Notes: generated from the letters alone by a model not told the origin. A stretch of 64,000 bases of DNA from Georgenia muralis (GCF_003814705.1 NZ_RKRA01000001.1:3038001-3102000), one strand, 5' to 3'; shown: positions 34,152-43,629, counted from the first letter of the stretch. Numbers and translations are program-made.

Positions 34152-35437
34152 CTGCGCGGCTGATCGAGGGTGACGCCGAGGCGGACGTCGTCGTGGTGGG
34201 TGCGGGTCCCGCCGGATCGAGCGCCGCGTTCTTCCTCGCGCAGGCCGGGCTCGAGGTCCTTCTGCTGGAGAAGAGCGCCTTCCCGCGGGAGAAGGTCTGC
34301 GGAGACGGGCTGACGCCCAGGGCGGTGCGCATGCTGCTGGCCATGGGCGTCGACGTCAGCACCGACAAGGGGTGGGCCCGCACGCGTGGGCTGCGAATGG
34401 TGGCCGACCGCGCTCAGCTGGAGCTCGACTGGCCGGAGCTCGCGGCGTTCCCGTCGTACGGGCTCGTCCGCAGCCGCAGGGACCTCGACACCGTGCTGGC
34501 CCGGCGGGCCGTGGCGGTCGGCGCGCGGCTGTACGAGCGCACCACTGCAGTCGCGCCGGTCGTGGACGACCGCAGCGGCCGGGTGATCGGCGTGCGGGCG
34601 CGCTCCTCGCCCCTTGACGCGGACCGGGGCTTGGACGTCGTGCTGCGCGCGCCCGTGGTGGTGGCAGCGGACGGGGTCTCGAGCAGGCTCGCGCTCGCCA
34701 TGGGCCTGCAGCGCCGCACGGACCGGCCGCTCGCGGTGGCCGTCCGCGCGTACTACGCCAGCCCACGGCACACGGACGACTACCTCGAGGCGTGGGTGCA
34801 GGTCCCGGACGGCGGCCCCGGCGGCCGGCTGCTGCCGGGCTACGGCTGGGTGTTCGGCATGGGTGACGGCACGTGCAACGTCGGCGTGGGGTCCCTCAAC
34901 GCCCCGCGGTCCTCCCGGCACATCGACTATCGCTCCGTGCTGTCCTCCTGGCTGGCGTCGCTGCCCCCGGAGCGGGGGTTCCCGGACGAGGAGCGCACGT
35001 CCGCGCTCGCGGGTGCGGCGCTGCCGCTGGGGTTCAACCGCACGCCGCACTACGTTCCCGGTCTGATGCTGGCGGGCGACGCCGGCGGGATGGTCAACCC
35101 GTTCACCGGGGAAGGGATCTCCTACGCCCTCGAGTCCGGCAGGATGGCGGCCGACGTCGTCGTCGACGCCCTCAGCCGGCACCGGGACGGCGAGCGCGAC
35201 GACGTCCTCGCCTCTTACCCGAGGGCAACTGCCGACGCCTACGGCCGGTACTTCTCGTGGGGGCGCGGCTTCGTGAGGGTGATCGATCATCCGGCCGTGC
35301 TGGCGGTGGCGACCCGGCACGGCCTGAGCCATCCGGCCCTGATGCGCCTCGTCTTCCGGTTGCTGTGCCACCTCGGTCCGGAGACCGAGGCGGCGGACCG
35401 GGTCATCGGTGCGCTGAGGCGGTTGGCCCCGCGCTGA
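34148..35437 (+). CDS. FAD-dependent geranylgeranyl-reductase-family oxidoreductase
   Basis: This 429-aa flavoprotein has the dinucleotide-binding motif VVVVGAGPAGSSAAFFL (about residues 13-29), KVCGDGLTPRAVRML and the second FAD motif LMLAGDAGGMVNPFTGEGI. This pattern defines the geranylgeranyl reductase family. The actinobacterial members hydrogenate isoprenoid side chains, as the menaquinone reductase MenJ does in mycobacteria. Menaquinone would be a logical partner of the cytochrome b and complex I genes in the window, though the substrate is not shown by sequence. It is translationally coupled to the DUF4193 gene. Confidence 0.85.
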   Translation: MTARLIEGDAEADVVVVGAGPAGSSAAFFLAQAGLEVLLLEKSAFPREKVCGDGLTPRAVRMLLAMGVDVSTDKGWARTRGLRMVADRAQLELDWPELAAFPSYGLVRSRRDLDTVLARRAVAVGARLYERTTAVAPVVDDRSGRVIGVRARSSPLDADRGLDVVLRAPVVVAADGVSSRLALAMGLQRRTDRPLAVAVRAYYASPRHTDDYLEAWVQVPDGGPGGRLLPGYGWVFGMGDGTCNVGVGSLNAPRSSRHIDYRSVLSSWLASLPPERGFPDEERTSALAGAALPLGFNRTPHYVPGLMLAGDAGGMVNPFTGEGISYALESGRMAADVVVDALSRHRDGERDDVLASYPRATADAYGRYFSWGRGFVRVIDHPAVLAVATRHGLSHPALMRLVFRLLCHLGPETEAADRVIGALRRLAPR

Positions 35438-35529
35438 GCGTCCGCACGATGGGACGGCTGGGTGTCAACGGTGGAACAGCCAGCGGTCAGGGTCTGCGGC
35501 CCCCCCTGCCGGTGACCGAGGCCCTGGCC

Positions 35530-36352
35530 AGGTAGGCGCCCGGCGCACCAAGCGTGCCCGCCCGGCCACGACCAGCGGTCCCTGCCGGACCTCGGGGCCC
35601 GCGGCGTCGAGCGCCTCGACGTCGTCGATCCCCCGTGTTGCGGTCGAGGGCCAGGACCAGCGACGTGGTCGCCTCCCATCGCACCGCTGGGATGTGCACG
35701 TCGGGGTCCTGGGCGAAGGTGGTGGCGAAGCGTTCGGCGTTGCGGGCCTCGTTAATGTAGTCCGGCTCGTTGCTCAACGTCCGGCCGAATTCTCGGGTGA
35801 CGCTCACCAGATCGTTGGTCCCGGGCGAACTCGGAGTGGCGGCGCGCCTGCTCGGCCAACTTTCCAGGATCTCCAGGTCCGTGCTGACCGTCTCGGCGGC
35901 GCCCGGCCGGCGGACCTTGACCACCACCTCCTCCCCGTCGAGCTCGGCGGCGGGGACCTGCCCGATGGACGCGCTGGCCAGCGGGGCGCGGTCGAATCGC
36001 TCGAAGATGCCGGAACCACCCAGCTCCTCCGCTCCGCCACGGTGTCGACGATCGCCTGCGTCGGGACGGGGGCGACGTCGTCCTGCAGCTTCGCCAGCTC
36101 CTCGGTGTAGGCCGGCGGCAGGAGGTCGGGACGTGTGGACAGGATCTGCCCGACCTTGATGAAGGTGGGACCGAGCTGTTCCAGCGCGGGCCGTAGGTGC
36201 TCCGGTTGGCTGGACGTCCGGCCCTTCTCGTGGCCCGACAGCCCGCACCGGAAGGGAAAGCACCCCGCCAGGCCGGCGGCACCGATGGCATAGCCGAAGC
36301 CGTGCACGGAAAGCGTCTCGACAATCTCCCGACACCGCGGCTCTCGAGGTCA
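35530..36352 (-). pseudogene. Broken UbiB/ABC1 kinase-like gene
   Basis: The conserved UbiB opening is readable: [17 protein letters not shown], then [20 protein letters not shown]. After a frameshift near 36030 the frame continues with PLASASIGQ and [11 protein letters not shown], and then further breaks occur. The start codon region is also damaged (ATGA in place of a codon), and the reading ends near the equivalent of residue 270 of the intact paralog at 56261. Both lie next to an SGNH copy, so the pair seems to have been duplicated together and this one decayed. Confidence 0.85.
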
Positions 36353-36477
36353 TGGCGCCACCGCAACAGGGCGTCCGTCGGGGGTGGATGCCCGGATGCC
36401 TCCGTCCGCATGACGCATGCCCGGGGAGGACGGTCCTTCGGTCACGTCCGTCGGCCGTGGGTGGCCCGGAGCAACGA

Positions 36478-36492
36478 TTCACCGAAGGTTCA
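36478..36492 (+). promoter_or_regulatory. CopR-like direct repeat
   Basis: TTCA-CCGAAGG-TTCA is a perfect half-site pair 102 bp before the SGNH gene start. Confidence 0.55.
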
Positions 36493-36550
36493 TCAGATGA
36501 TGCACGCCTGTACCCCCGACGCGGGGGAGACTTCACCCACCCGAAGCCCC

Positions 36551-36565
36551 TACCCCCTCCGGGTA
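36551..36565 (+). promoter_or_regulatory. Probable CsoR operator, imperfect
   Basis: TACCCCCTCCGGGTA has TACCC and GGGTA arms over the same 15-bp length as the operators at 19795 and 59165, but a less symmetric centre. It lies 29 bp before the SGNH gene start. Confidence 0.5.
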
Positions 36566-36594
36566 TTCGAACCTGTGACGAGAGGACGACGACG

Positions 36595-37467
36595 ATGCGA
36601 ACGGTTGACCTCCAGCGCCCCGGCGACGAGCTCGGCGCCCAACGCGCGCGACACCGTGTGAGGGGTGGCGCGGTCGGGGCCACCGGAGGAGGGGCTCTGG
36701 CCCTGATGACGGTGATGACGGCCCTGGCCGCGGCGCTCGCCCGGGGCCAGGTGGCCGCGTTGCGCCGACGGGACTGGCCCTCGACGGCCCCCCTGGCGGT
36801 GGATGTGACGGTGACCCCGTCCACGGGCGCCGGTGCCGGTGCCGGCGTCGTCGAGCTCGGGGCGTTCGGTGACTCGGCCATGGCGGGCGTCGGCGTCGAC
36901 CGGCTCGACGACGTCCTGTCGGTACAGCTTGCCCAGCGGGTGGCCGACGCGACTGGGCGTGCCGTGCACGTGGTGGGCTACGCCCGTTCGGGTGCGCGGA
37001 CCCTGGACGTGCTGACCCGGCAGGTCCCGGCGGTGCGCCGGACACCTGACGTATCGGTCCTGGTTGTCGGGACGAACGACGTCATCCACGCCACCTCACC
37101 GCTCGCGTTGACCCGCACTTGTGAGGCGATGCTCGACGGGCTCGAGACGATCGGTGCGCCCGTGGTGATGTCGAGCCTGCCGGAGTTCCGGGCCATGCGG
37201 GCGCTGCCGGGACCTGTGATGTCGGCGGCACGCGGGTACGGCAGCATGGTCGGGGTGGTCCAGCGCCGCGCAGCGGCCCCACGGCCGCGGGTGCGCCTGG
37301 TCGACGTCGTCGGTGCCGTGGGTGAGGAGTTCGTCGAGGACCCGGACATGATGAGCACCGACTCCTTCCACCCCTCCGCTGCCGGCTACGGCCGGATCGC
37401 CGACGCCCTGGCCCCTGCCGTGCTGTCCGTGCTCACCAGCTTCGAGCTCACAGGAGGCCCCCGATGA
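36595..37467 (+). CDS. SGNH/GDSL-type hydrolase, copy 1
   Basis: This 290-aa protein has a hydrophobic segment at about residues 25-50 that may anchor it in the membrane. The SGNH blocks are visible: GAFGDSAMAGVG (nucleophile Ser near residue 95), VGTNDV and the catalytic Asp-His in DSFHPSAAGY. Such enzymes act as lipases or esterases, often on lipids or surface polymers. Its stop overlaps the cyclopropane synthase start, suggesting coupled lipid modification. The promoter carries both a CopR-like and a CsoR-like box. The near-identical second copy is at 55346; the last 15 codons differ because the repeat ends at 37421. Confidence 0.85.
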   Translation: MRTVDLQRPGDELGAQRARHRVRGGAVGATGGGALALMTVMTALAAALARGQVAALRRRDWPSTAPLAVDVTVTPSTGAGAGAGVVELGAFGDSAMAGVGVDRLDDVLSVQLAQRVADATGRAVHVVGYARSGARTLDVLTRQVPAVRRTPDVSVLVVGTNDVIHATSPLALTRTCEAMLDGLETIGAPVVMSSLPEFRAMRALPGPVMSAARGYGSMVGVVQRRAAAPRPRVRLVDVVGAVGEEFVEDPDMMSTDSFHPSAAGYGRIADALAPAVLSVLTSFELTGGPR

Positions 37468-38720
37468 CCGTCCGCACCACAACCACGCGCGGGCTCGCCG
37501 ACATCTTCGCCGATCTCGTGGGCCAGGATGTGCCCGTGGCGTTCCGGGCGTTCGACGGCAGCTACGCCGGCCCGGCCGATCCCGTGGCGACCATCGAGGT
37601 CCGCTCCCCGGCCGCGGTGCGGCGGGTGCTCGCCGCGCCCAACCAGCTGGGCCTGGCGCGCGGCTACGTGGCCGGCGAGATCGAACTCCACGGGGACATC
37701 TTCGCCGTCCTGGGCCTGCGTGACCGCGTCACCCAGGCCCTGCGTCAGCCGCAGACGTGGGTCACGTGGGCTCGCCTGACCGGAAGCGGGGGGCTGCACC
37801 GCGCGCCCGAGCCGCCGCCGGAGGAGGTCCGGGTGACCGGGCGCCGGCACAGCAGGTCTCGTGACGCGGCCGCGATCGCCTACCACTACGACGTGCCAGG
37901 CGACTTCTACCGCCTCTTCCTCGGGGCGACCATGACGTACTCATGCGGCGTGTGGGCGGACCCGTCGGTGGGGCTGGACGCCGCGCAGGAGGCCAAGTAC
38001 GAGCTGATCTGCCGCAAGCTGGGCCTGGCACCGGGGATGCGGTTGCTCGACGTCGGCTGCGGCTGGGGTGGGATGGTGATGCACGCCGCCCGCCGGCACG
38101 GCGTCCGCGCGGTGGGCGTCACGCTCTCGCAGGAACAGGCCGAGCTCGCACGACGCCGCGTGGCCGACGCGGGGCTGAGCGGCCAGGTCGAGATCCGGCT
38201 CGCCGACTACCGCGACGTCTCGGACGGACCGTACGACGCCATCAGCTCCATCGGCATGTTCGAGCACGTGGGCACCGCCCACCTCGGGGAGTACTTCGGA
38301 CACATGCGTGAATTGTTGGCTCCCGGTGCACGGCTCCTCAACCACGGCATCAGCAGCCCGGCCGGGCAACGGCCGATGCGCCGCAACGGCTTCGTGCAGC
38401 GTTACGTCTTCCCCGACGGCGAGCTCCAGGAGATCGGCCGAGTCGTTTCCGCGGTCCAGCACGCCGGCCTGGAGGTCCGGCACACCGAGAACCTGCGCGA
38501 GCACTATGCCCTGACGCTGCGCACCTGGGTACGCAATCTCGAGGAGCACTACGACGAGGCGACCCGGCTCGCCGGGGCGGGCCGCGCCCGAGTCTGGCGC
38601 CTGTACCTCGCCGGTTCTGCCGTCGGCTTCGAGCGCGGTGACATCGAGATCCACCAGACCCTCGCCGTCCGCGCGGACGACGGCGTCAGCCGGATGCCGC
38701 GGCGACCGGACTGGGACTGA
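37464..38720 (+). CDS. Cyclopropane-fatty-acyl-phospholipid synthase
   Basis: This 418-aa SAM-dependent enzyme has the class signature YHYDVPGDFYRLFLG, the SAM-binding motif LLDVGCGWGGMVMHAA, and SSIGMFEHVG. It adds a methylene bridge to unsaturated acyl chains of membrane lipids, usually making membranes less sensitive to stress. ATG 37464 overlaps the SGNH stop. It is probably transcribed from the SGNH promoter and so might respond to copper, which damages unsaturated lipids. That physiological link is inference; the family is clear. Confidence 0.93.
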   Translation: MTVRTTTTRGLADIFADLVGQDVPVAFRAFDGSYAGPADPVATIEVRSPAAVRRVLAAPNQLGLARGYVAGEIELHGDIFAVLGLRDRVTQALRQPQTWVTWARLTGSGGLHRAPEPPPEEVRVTGRRHSRSRDAAAIAYHYDVPGDFYRLFLGATMTYSCGVWADPSVGLDAAQEAKYELICRKLGLAPGMRLLDVGCGWGGMVMHAARRHGVRAVGVTLSQEQAELARRRVADAGLSGQVEIRLADYRDVSDGPYDAISSIGMFEHVGTAHLGEYFGHMRELLAPGARLLNHGISSPAGQRPMRRNGFVQRYVFPDGELQEIGRVVSAVQHAGLEVRHTENLREHYALTLRTWVRNLEEHYDEATRLAGAGRARVWRLYLAGSAVGFERGDIEIHQTLAVRADDGVSRMPRRPDWD

Positions 38721-38744
38721 CCGGCCCCGGAGTGGACTGGCTCG

Positions 38745-38779
38745 CCCTGGCCCACCCGTCGGCGACGGGTGGGCCAGGG
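38745..38779. terminator. Bidirectional terminator hairpin
   Basis: CCCTGGCCCACCCGTC pairs perfectly with GACGGGTGGGCCAGGG around a GGC loop, a 16-bp stem, in the gap between two convergent genes (the cyclopropane synthase and the third Lgt-like gene). Confidence 0.8.
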
Positions 38780-38822
38780 ACAGCACGAACAGTGCAGGTG
38801 GGTCAGGAACGACGCGGGCGGG

Positions 38823-40370
38823 TCATGCCAGGAGCGAGCCCACCAGGGACGCCAGGAGGACGAGCCCGGCCACCACGAAGCTGATGCTGCGTCCGTGCGC
38901 GGTGGCACGTGGGATGCTCCGGAGCGGGAAGAGGATCTGCCGGCCGAGGACGTACGCGGCCACCGTGGCCACGAGCACCAAACCGCTGCCGGCGGACAGC
39001 AGCACGACTGCCAGCAGGGCCAACGTCCCGAGCAGGGCCGAGAACGAGGACTCGAGAAGCTGGACCGGGATGCGCCGAACCCCGAGCCGCCGGTCCGAGG
39101 ACCAGATGCCCCACCGCGACGTCGTGGGCCGGCCCGTGCAGCAGCCACCCAGCAGGCACCCGAGCCGGCCGATCGCCATGCCGAAGAGCAGTCCTGGTGC
39201 GGTCGCGTCCAAGACCCAGCCCAGCGGCAGGCCCAGCAGCGGAGAGCCGATGAGCAGGGTGCCGATCGTGGCTGTCACGAAGCCCTGAACGGACATGCCA
39301 GGCTTCGCGAAGGTCCGCGGCTCCTTCGGGTGGGTCATCAGGTAGTAGACCTTGGCCGCCAGCAGGCCAAGTCCGCTGGCGACGACCGTGAGCAGCGAAA
39401 GTCGGAGCGCCGGCAGGTCGAGCTGCCGCGCCAGCAGCGCCTGGACCACCAGCGCAATGACGAATCCCGTTCCGACCAGCGCCGGCCAGGCACCCAGGCG
39501 CACCCCGGGAGCCAAGTTGCGGACGAAGGGGGAGAAGGCGGTTCGTCCCGAGGCTGTGCCGCGCACCAGCCGAGGGGTGCTCATCTCGACCCACGGGGCG
39601 GGGGAGCCCTCGGGGGCCCGGGTGACAGGTGTCGCGGTCACCTCCCACTCACCCCGAGTCAGGTTGGGCACGCGCGTGGTGACCGCGACGCGCCCCGAGC
39701 CTGGCAGCACGTCCTCGACGGTGGACACGGCCTGGAAGCTCGTCCGGGCCCGGGTCTCAGACGGGGGCAATGCGGCATCGCCCTTGAGCTTGCCGCTGAG
39801 GTGCACCGTAACGGAGTAGGGCTCACCGGCAGACTCGGCATCGAACCAGTACGTCACACCGAGCGACTGCTCCTCGCTGTCCTCCAGAGCGCTGCACGTG
39901 AAGTCGGTGATCGCGACGGCGGACGTGGGGAGTGTTCCCGCGAGGCGGGGTGCCCGTCCTGGCGCCGGCGTGGCAGGTTCCGGTGCAGGTTCCGACACGC
40001 CGTGCGGCGGTGCAACACGCGGTGCCCCGGCCGTCGCAGCCGCCGGCCGACGGGGTGCCGGCACCACGCTGGCCTCGTCCGCCGACCTCGCGGAGGGCTG
40101 TGTAGCCGGGACCTTGCGTCCCGGTGTGGAGGTCCCCGGCGCCGTCCGGGCGGAGCCGGTGGCACCCGTGGCCCGCGCCATGCCGGTTCGGGCGTCACCA
40201 CGCGGGGCAGGCGTTGCCGTGGGGCGTGCCCGGACCGGGCGCGGCGGTCCGCTCCGCCCGGTCGGCTGCCGGAAGAAGGCAGAGCCGGCACCAGGCTGCT
40301 GCCGGTCGACCGGCGCGCGCCCATCCTGGCCCGCGGTGCGGGCCGGCTTCGTGCGCTCCACGTCGTTCAT
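38823..40370 (-). CDS. Large Lgt-like membrane protein, paralog of the gene at 8477
   Basis: Start ATG 40370 (GAGATGG eight bases upstream) gives 515 aa; ATG 40382 is an alternative. The layout repeats that of the gene at 8477. It has a disordered Pro/Arg-rich N-terminus that opens similarly (GAGSAFFRQPT versus GAGAAFFRAPT), a soluble domain with ITDFTCSALED and SLGVTYWFDAE, and an Lgt-like membrane domain with GRLGCLLGGCCTGRPT and IPVQLLESSFSA. Classical Lgt catalytic His and Asn are missing and the Cys cluster is conserved between the two paralogs. The frame stays open upstream to 40880 through a relic of another gene. Function unknown; lipoprotein modification or Cys-based metal handling are possibilities. 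Confidence 0.78.
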   Translation of the reverse strand: MNDVERTKPARTAGQDGRAPVDRQQPGAGSAFFRQPTGRSGPPRPVRARPTATPAPRGDARTGMARATGATGSARTAPGTSTPGRKVPATQPSARSADEASVVPAPRRPAAATAGAPRVAPPHGVSEPAPEPATPAPGRAPRLAGTLPTSAVAITDFTCSALEDSEEQSLGVTYWFDAESAGEPYSVTVHLSGKLKGDAALPPSETRARTSFQAVSTVEDVLPGSGRVAVTTRVPNLTRGEWEVTATPVTRAPEGSPAPWVEMSTPRLVRGTASGRTAFSPFVRNLAPGVRLGAWPALVGTGFVIALVVQALLARQLDLPALRLSLLTVVASGLGLLAAKVYYLMTHPKEPRTFAKPGMSVQGFVTATIGTLLIGSPLLGLPLGWVLDATAPGLLFGMAIGRLGCLLGGCCTGRPTTSRWGIWSSDRRLGVRRIPVQLLESSFSALLGTLALLAVVLLSAGSGLVLVATVAAYVLGRQILFPLRSIPRATAHGRSISFVVAGLVLLASLVGSLLA

Positions 40371-40444
40371 GTCGGTGTCCATCTCATGGCGGAGAACACG
40401 TCGCTCCGAGTCAATCGAGACATGAGGATACTCCGGCCTACTGG

Positions 40445-40775
40445 TTGGGGCGCCAGGCTGGTAGTGGTGGGCGTCGTGCCCGAGCACATCGGTCATATCC
40501 GTGACGGCCGGCGCCACCAGTGGCGCCACCCCGCTGATCCGAGGACCGACGATGAAGGTGGAGACTTCAAAGACCACGGCGAAGACCCCTAGCGCCAAGG
40601 GGGGAGCGAACACGAACCAGCTCCCGCAGCGCGGCCGCCTGAGCTCGAGGACCACCGGCACGGATGCGGCAAGACCGGACGCCGAGGAGGACCGTCCTGC
40701 CGGCTCCCGCGACCAGGGCAGTGCCGACGACGGCGGATCACCTCGAGCGCGCGCCGCTGGTGGGCTGCCGGCTGC
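40445..40775 (-). pseudogene. Relic of the membrane protein encoded at 3307
   Basis: On the minus strand the pieces VVGTALVAGAG, then after a frameshift SGLAASVPVVLELRRP, FVVFEVSTFIVGPRISG and DVLGHDAHHYQPG match in order the protein at 3307-3759 (VGTAVVAGAGG, GLVASVPMLIKLKRR, SSLVIGPRISG, DHEVHHDS). At least one frameshift and no start codon are visible. The stop has been lost, so the frame runs into the Lgt-like gene. Confidence 0.65.
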
Positions 40776-40779
40776 CCGC

Positions 40780-40833
40780 GCTCCGCCGATCACGGGCGCT
40801 CCGCCGATCACGGGCGCTCCGCCGCTCAGGGGC
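40780..40833. repeat. 18-bp tandem repeat, three copies
   Basis: GCTCCGCCGATCACGGGC occurs twice exactly and a third time with changes. It lies in non-coding or decayed sequence upstream of the relic. Confidence 0.8.
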
Positions 40834-41059
40834 GCGCCACCGGGCCCGGCGGGCCAGCGCGTGCGCCAGGAGCGCCGCATTCATGGGTCCAGTCCCGTCT
40901 CGGCGCGCTTGCGTAGGCCGCGTCCCTGAACCAGATCTCCGGCGGTTGAGGAGGAACGGCCGACCAGACCGGGTCACCGTCCTCATGCTCCCTGAGATCA
41001 GCTAGACAAGCGCGTGGTGATCACGAGGCCCGGCCTGGCTGTTTCCTGGGGACCGCCCT

Positions 41060-41480
41060 GTCCTCGATGCTCCCGGGCGGTTGTCGATCGACGTCGGCCG
41101 CGGACTCAAGGACAGCTCGCAGCGGTACCCCGCCATCGACGTGTTGCTCATTCGCCCCTCAGCACAGTTCACCACCGAGGAGCAGGGACGATCGCAGAGT
41201 CGACGCAGCACATCCACGAGTTGACCCGGGGCCTGGACGGGGGCGACGCCTGGGTCATCTGCCCCGACGGCGGCACGTTCACCGAGGCGCGCGGGCGGCA
41301 GCGCATCCTGGCTCCACCAGACGGCCTGCACCAGATGGAACGCGGGGCGAGGCATGCGCCATGTCATGGCACCTCGTCCGCGGGACTTCGGCGGCGCTCG
41401 ACCTCAGTACGTCGTCAGCGAGGCCTCAACCATCCGTCAGCCGCCGTTGGGCACGATCGCGCGCCTGATCGGGGCGTCGG
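41060..41480 (+). pseudogene. Relic of a PlsC-like acyltransferase
   Basis: Plus-strand pieces in shifting frames read AESTQHIHELTRGLDGGDAW, VICPDGGTFTEARGRQRI and then MRHVMAPRPRDFGGAR. These resemble actinobacterial 1-acylglycerol-3-phosphate acyltransferase-like proteins, where GDAWVIFPEGGNFT is the substrate motif. The catalytic part is missing and several shifts are present. The rest of 40834-41727 shows no other gene. Confidence 0.5.
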
Positions 41481-41727
41481 TATGCGGGCCGACGACGAGG
41501 TCGTTGTCCTGGTCGATGTCACCGGGGGCGTAGGCGGCCGTGCCGGCGAGCGTCGGACAGCTCATGAAGACGGGCCGCTCCAACTCACCCGGGTCTACGC
41601 CGAGCTCGGGCCGAAATCCGGGGTGGAGCCCGCCGGCCGTACCCGGGCTGGCGGCCGGCCCGCCCTGGCACGGGCACCGTCGCCTCGCGCTCCTGCGAAA
41701 CGGGTCCGACCCTCTGGCGAACCGGGG

Positions 41728-41958
41728 TCAGTGCTGGTGTCCTCCGCCCGGCTGCCGACCGGTGCGGGCCGTGGTGTCGGGGCGCTGATCTCCGCCCTGT
41801 CCGTGAGCGTGCCCGCCGTGCCCGCCGAGGTGCATGACCATCATGAGCGCCACGAGCGCGAGGGTGACGATCGTTGTCGTGGACACGCCGGCGGTCCACA
41901 GGACCACGCCGAGGACCACCACACCTGCGTAGAGCCACAGCTGCTTGCGGTTGATCAT
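41728..41958 (-). CDS. DUF2933-like small membrane protein
   Basis: This 76-aa protein starts at ATG 41958 behind GGAGGA. Two hydrophobic spans (about 7-22 and 27-43) are followed by LGGHGGHAHGQGG and a final GGGHQH, a His-rich tail of metal-binding type. DUF2933 proteins are common in copper and other metal resistance clusters. A weak TTCG-N7-TCCA element lies upstream at 42041-42055. A frameshifted relative can be read at 54880-55093. Copper binding at the membrane is inferred. Confidence 0.75.
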   Translation of the reverse strand: MINRKQLWLYAGVVVLGVVLWTAGVSTTTIVTLALVALMMVMHLGGHGGHAHGQGGDQRPDTTARTGRQPGGGHQH

Positions 41959-42073
41959 GTCGTCCTCCGGCTGCTTGGCGCGCCGCGTACCGGTGCGCTC
42001 CCTCGATCCTCTCCGAGGCGGGGGCCCGAGTCACGAACGTTCGTCGACAGTCCACCGAAAGGACGTCATTTCG

Positions 42074-43546
42074 TCAGGCTCGCCCTGGGTTCACCGTGGG
42101 AGCGGTCAAGCCAGTCGCGTCGCCGCTCGGCTCGAGCATCCACGGGTGCGGTGCGGTGAGCCGCTGGGCCTCCGGCGGACCCCACGACCCTGGCGGATAG
42201 GGGAGGGGGAGCGGACGGTCCGGCCCCTGCAGCGGCGCGAACGCGGTGAAGGCCGAGCGCAGGCAGTGCGAGGTGGTGAACAAGGTGTGATCGCCTGCGA
42301 GCACGTCGAAGAGCAAGGAGGCGTAGGCGGAGATCGGCTCACTCCCCGGCACGTCACCGAGCGCAAGGCCTGCGCGGCCCAGGGTCAGCTCCGGGTCCGG
42401 CCCAGGAGTCTGGACGGTGACGCCGACGCTGATGTGCCCCGGGCCATTGAAGTCGATCTCGATGGTGTCCGGGCCTGGCGCCTCGCCGGCGAGCGGGCCC
42501 TCCGGCGGACGCATCACCAGGGTGATCCGTTGCGCCTTGAGCGCCATGCGCTTGCCTGTGCGGAGGACGAAGGGCACCCCTCGCCACCGGTCCGTGTCGA
42601 TCCACAGCCGGGCCGCGACGAAGGTGTCCTGCGCGGAGTTCGACGGGACGCCGTCGATGTCGGTGTACCCGTCGAACTGGCCCAGCACGACGTCCCGGGC
42701 AGGATCGAGGGGGCGAAAGCGGCTCATGACGGCGTCCCGGGCAGCCACGATCGCCCGCGGGTCGCGCAGGTCGGTCGGCGGGTCCATCGCGACCTGGCTG
42801 GCGACGTGGAACAGGTGCGTGACCAGCATGTCCAGGGCGGCACCGGTTGCTTCATAGAAGGCGGCTCGATCGGCGACGTCGAGCGCCTCGGGGACGTCGA
42901 TCTGGACCTGCTCGATGCTCCGGGCGTCCCACTGGGACCCGAAGAGTCGGTTCGCGAAGCGGAGGGCGTAGATGGACTGCACCGCCTGCTTGCCGAGGAA
43001 GTGGTCGATGCGGAAGACCTGGTCCTCGGTCAGGAGCTGCCGGACGGTGGCGTCCAGCTCCTCGAAGTCCGCCAGCGATGTGCCGTACGGCTTCTCGTAG
43101 ACCACCCGGGCACCGGGCGCGAGGCCGTGGCGCCCGAGCCCACGGGTGATAGCCGGGTACGCCGCGGGCGGCACCGCGAGGAAGTACACGACGAGCGGGT
43201 CCGACCCGCCCTCGTCAGCGAGCTCCCGCCGCACCTGCGTGAGCACCTCGGGCAGCTCGCCCGGGTCCGCGTCCGTGAATCCGCGTCCCGCGTATCTCGC
43301 ACGATCACGTACGGAGTCCCAGTCCGAGGGGAGCCCCCGCTCGTGCTCGGCCAAGGACGCCTCGAGCCGCGCCCGGAAGGCCTGCTCGTCCCACGGGTCG
43401 GTCGCGCACCCGACCAGGCGCCAGCCGGCCGGCAACAGTCCGCGCTCGTGCAGCTCGACCAGGGCCGGCATGACCATGCGTCGGGCCAGGTCACCGGTCG
43501 CGCCGAACAGCACGACGACGACGGGCCGGGCGTTCTCGGTTGTCAT
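42074..43546 (-). CDS. zwf: Glucose-6-phosphate 1-dehydrogenase
   Basis: This 490-aa enzyme of the oxidative pentose phosphate pathway makes 6-phosphogluconolactone and NADPH. It has the nucleotide-binding opening VVVLFGATGDLARR, the active-site signature FRIDHFLGKQAVQ and EKPYGTSL. The length is normal for the family and the frame is intact. ATG at 43546. In the copper context, extra NADPH for thiol repair and a path bypassing GAPDH would both be useful; the gene could also simply be the housekeeping or an accessory copy. A TTCG-N7-TTCG element is present 84 bp upstream. Confidence 0.95.
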   Translation of the reverse strand: MTTENARPVVVVLFGATGDLARRMVMPALVELHERGLLPAGWRLVGCATDPWDEQAFRARLEASLAEHERGLPSDWDSVRDRARYAGRGFTDADPGELPEVLTQVRRELADEGGSDPLVVYFLAVPPAAYPAITRGLGRHGLAPGARVVYEKPYGTSLADFEELDATVRQLLTEDQVFRIDHFLGKQAVQSIYALRFANRLFGSQWDARSIEQVQIDVPEALDVADRAAFYEATGAALDMLVTHLFHVASQVAMDPPTDLRDPRAIVAARDAVMSRFRPLDPARDVVLGQFDGYTDIDGVPSNSAQDTFVAARLWIDTDRWRGVPFVLRTGKRMALKAQRITLVMRPPEGPLAGEAPGPDTIEIDFNGPGHISVGVTVQTPGPDPELTLGRAGLALGDVPGSEPISAYASLLFDVLAGDHTLFTTSHCLRSAFTAFAPLQGPDRPLPLPYPPGSWGPPEAQRLTAPHPWMLEPSGDATGLTAPTVNPGRA

Positions 43547-43629
43547 ACGCCCACCCTACGGCGCCCTTCCGGACGACCGGCGTCCCGGCGTCGGTGCGGG
43601 CATCTGCCGGCTCAGCGGTGGGCCGGGGC

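Larger units (their letters stand above)
36358..37421. repeat. 1.06-kb direct repeat, copy 1
   Basis: This stretch recurs at 55109-56166 with only a few substitutions and one 6-bp difference (GGTGCC unit in the coding region). It covers the promoter with both copper-type boxes and almost the whole SGNH gene. Homology stops abruptly at CCACCG on the left and TGCCGT on the right. Confidence 0.95.

Noticed and set aside
36511-36527. TACCCCC-GACGC-GGGGGAG inverted repeat as another CsoR site
   Set aside because: Arm spacing differs from the operators and a better placed 15-mer lies 40 bp downstream; possibly just GC-rich symmetry.
38823-40880. A single 685-aa protein from the long open frame
   Set aside because: The first 170 codons correspond to a frameshifted relic of another gene and lack a start site; the paralog at 8477 begins at the position equivalent to 40370.
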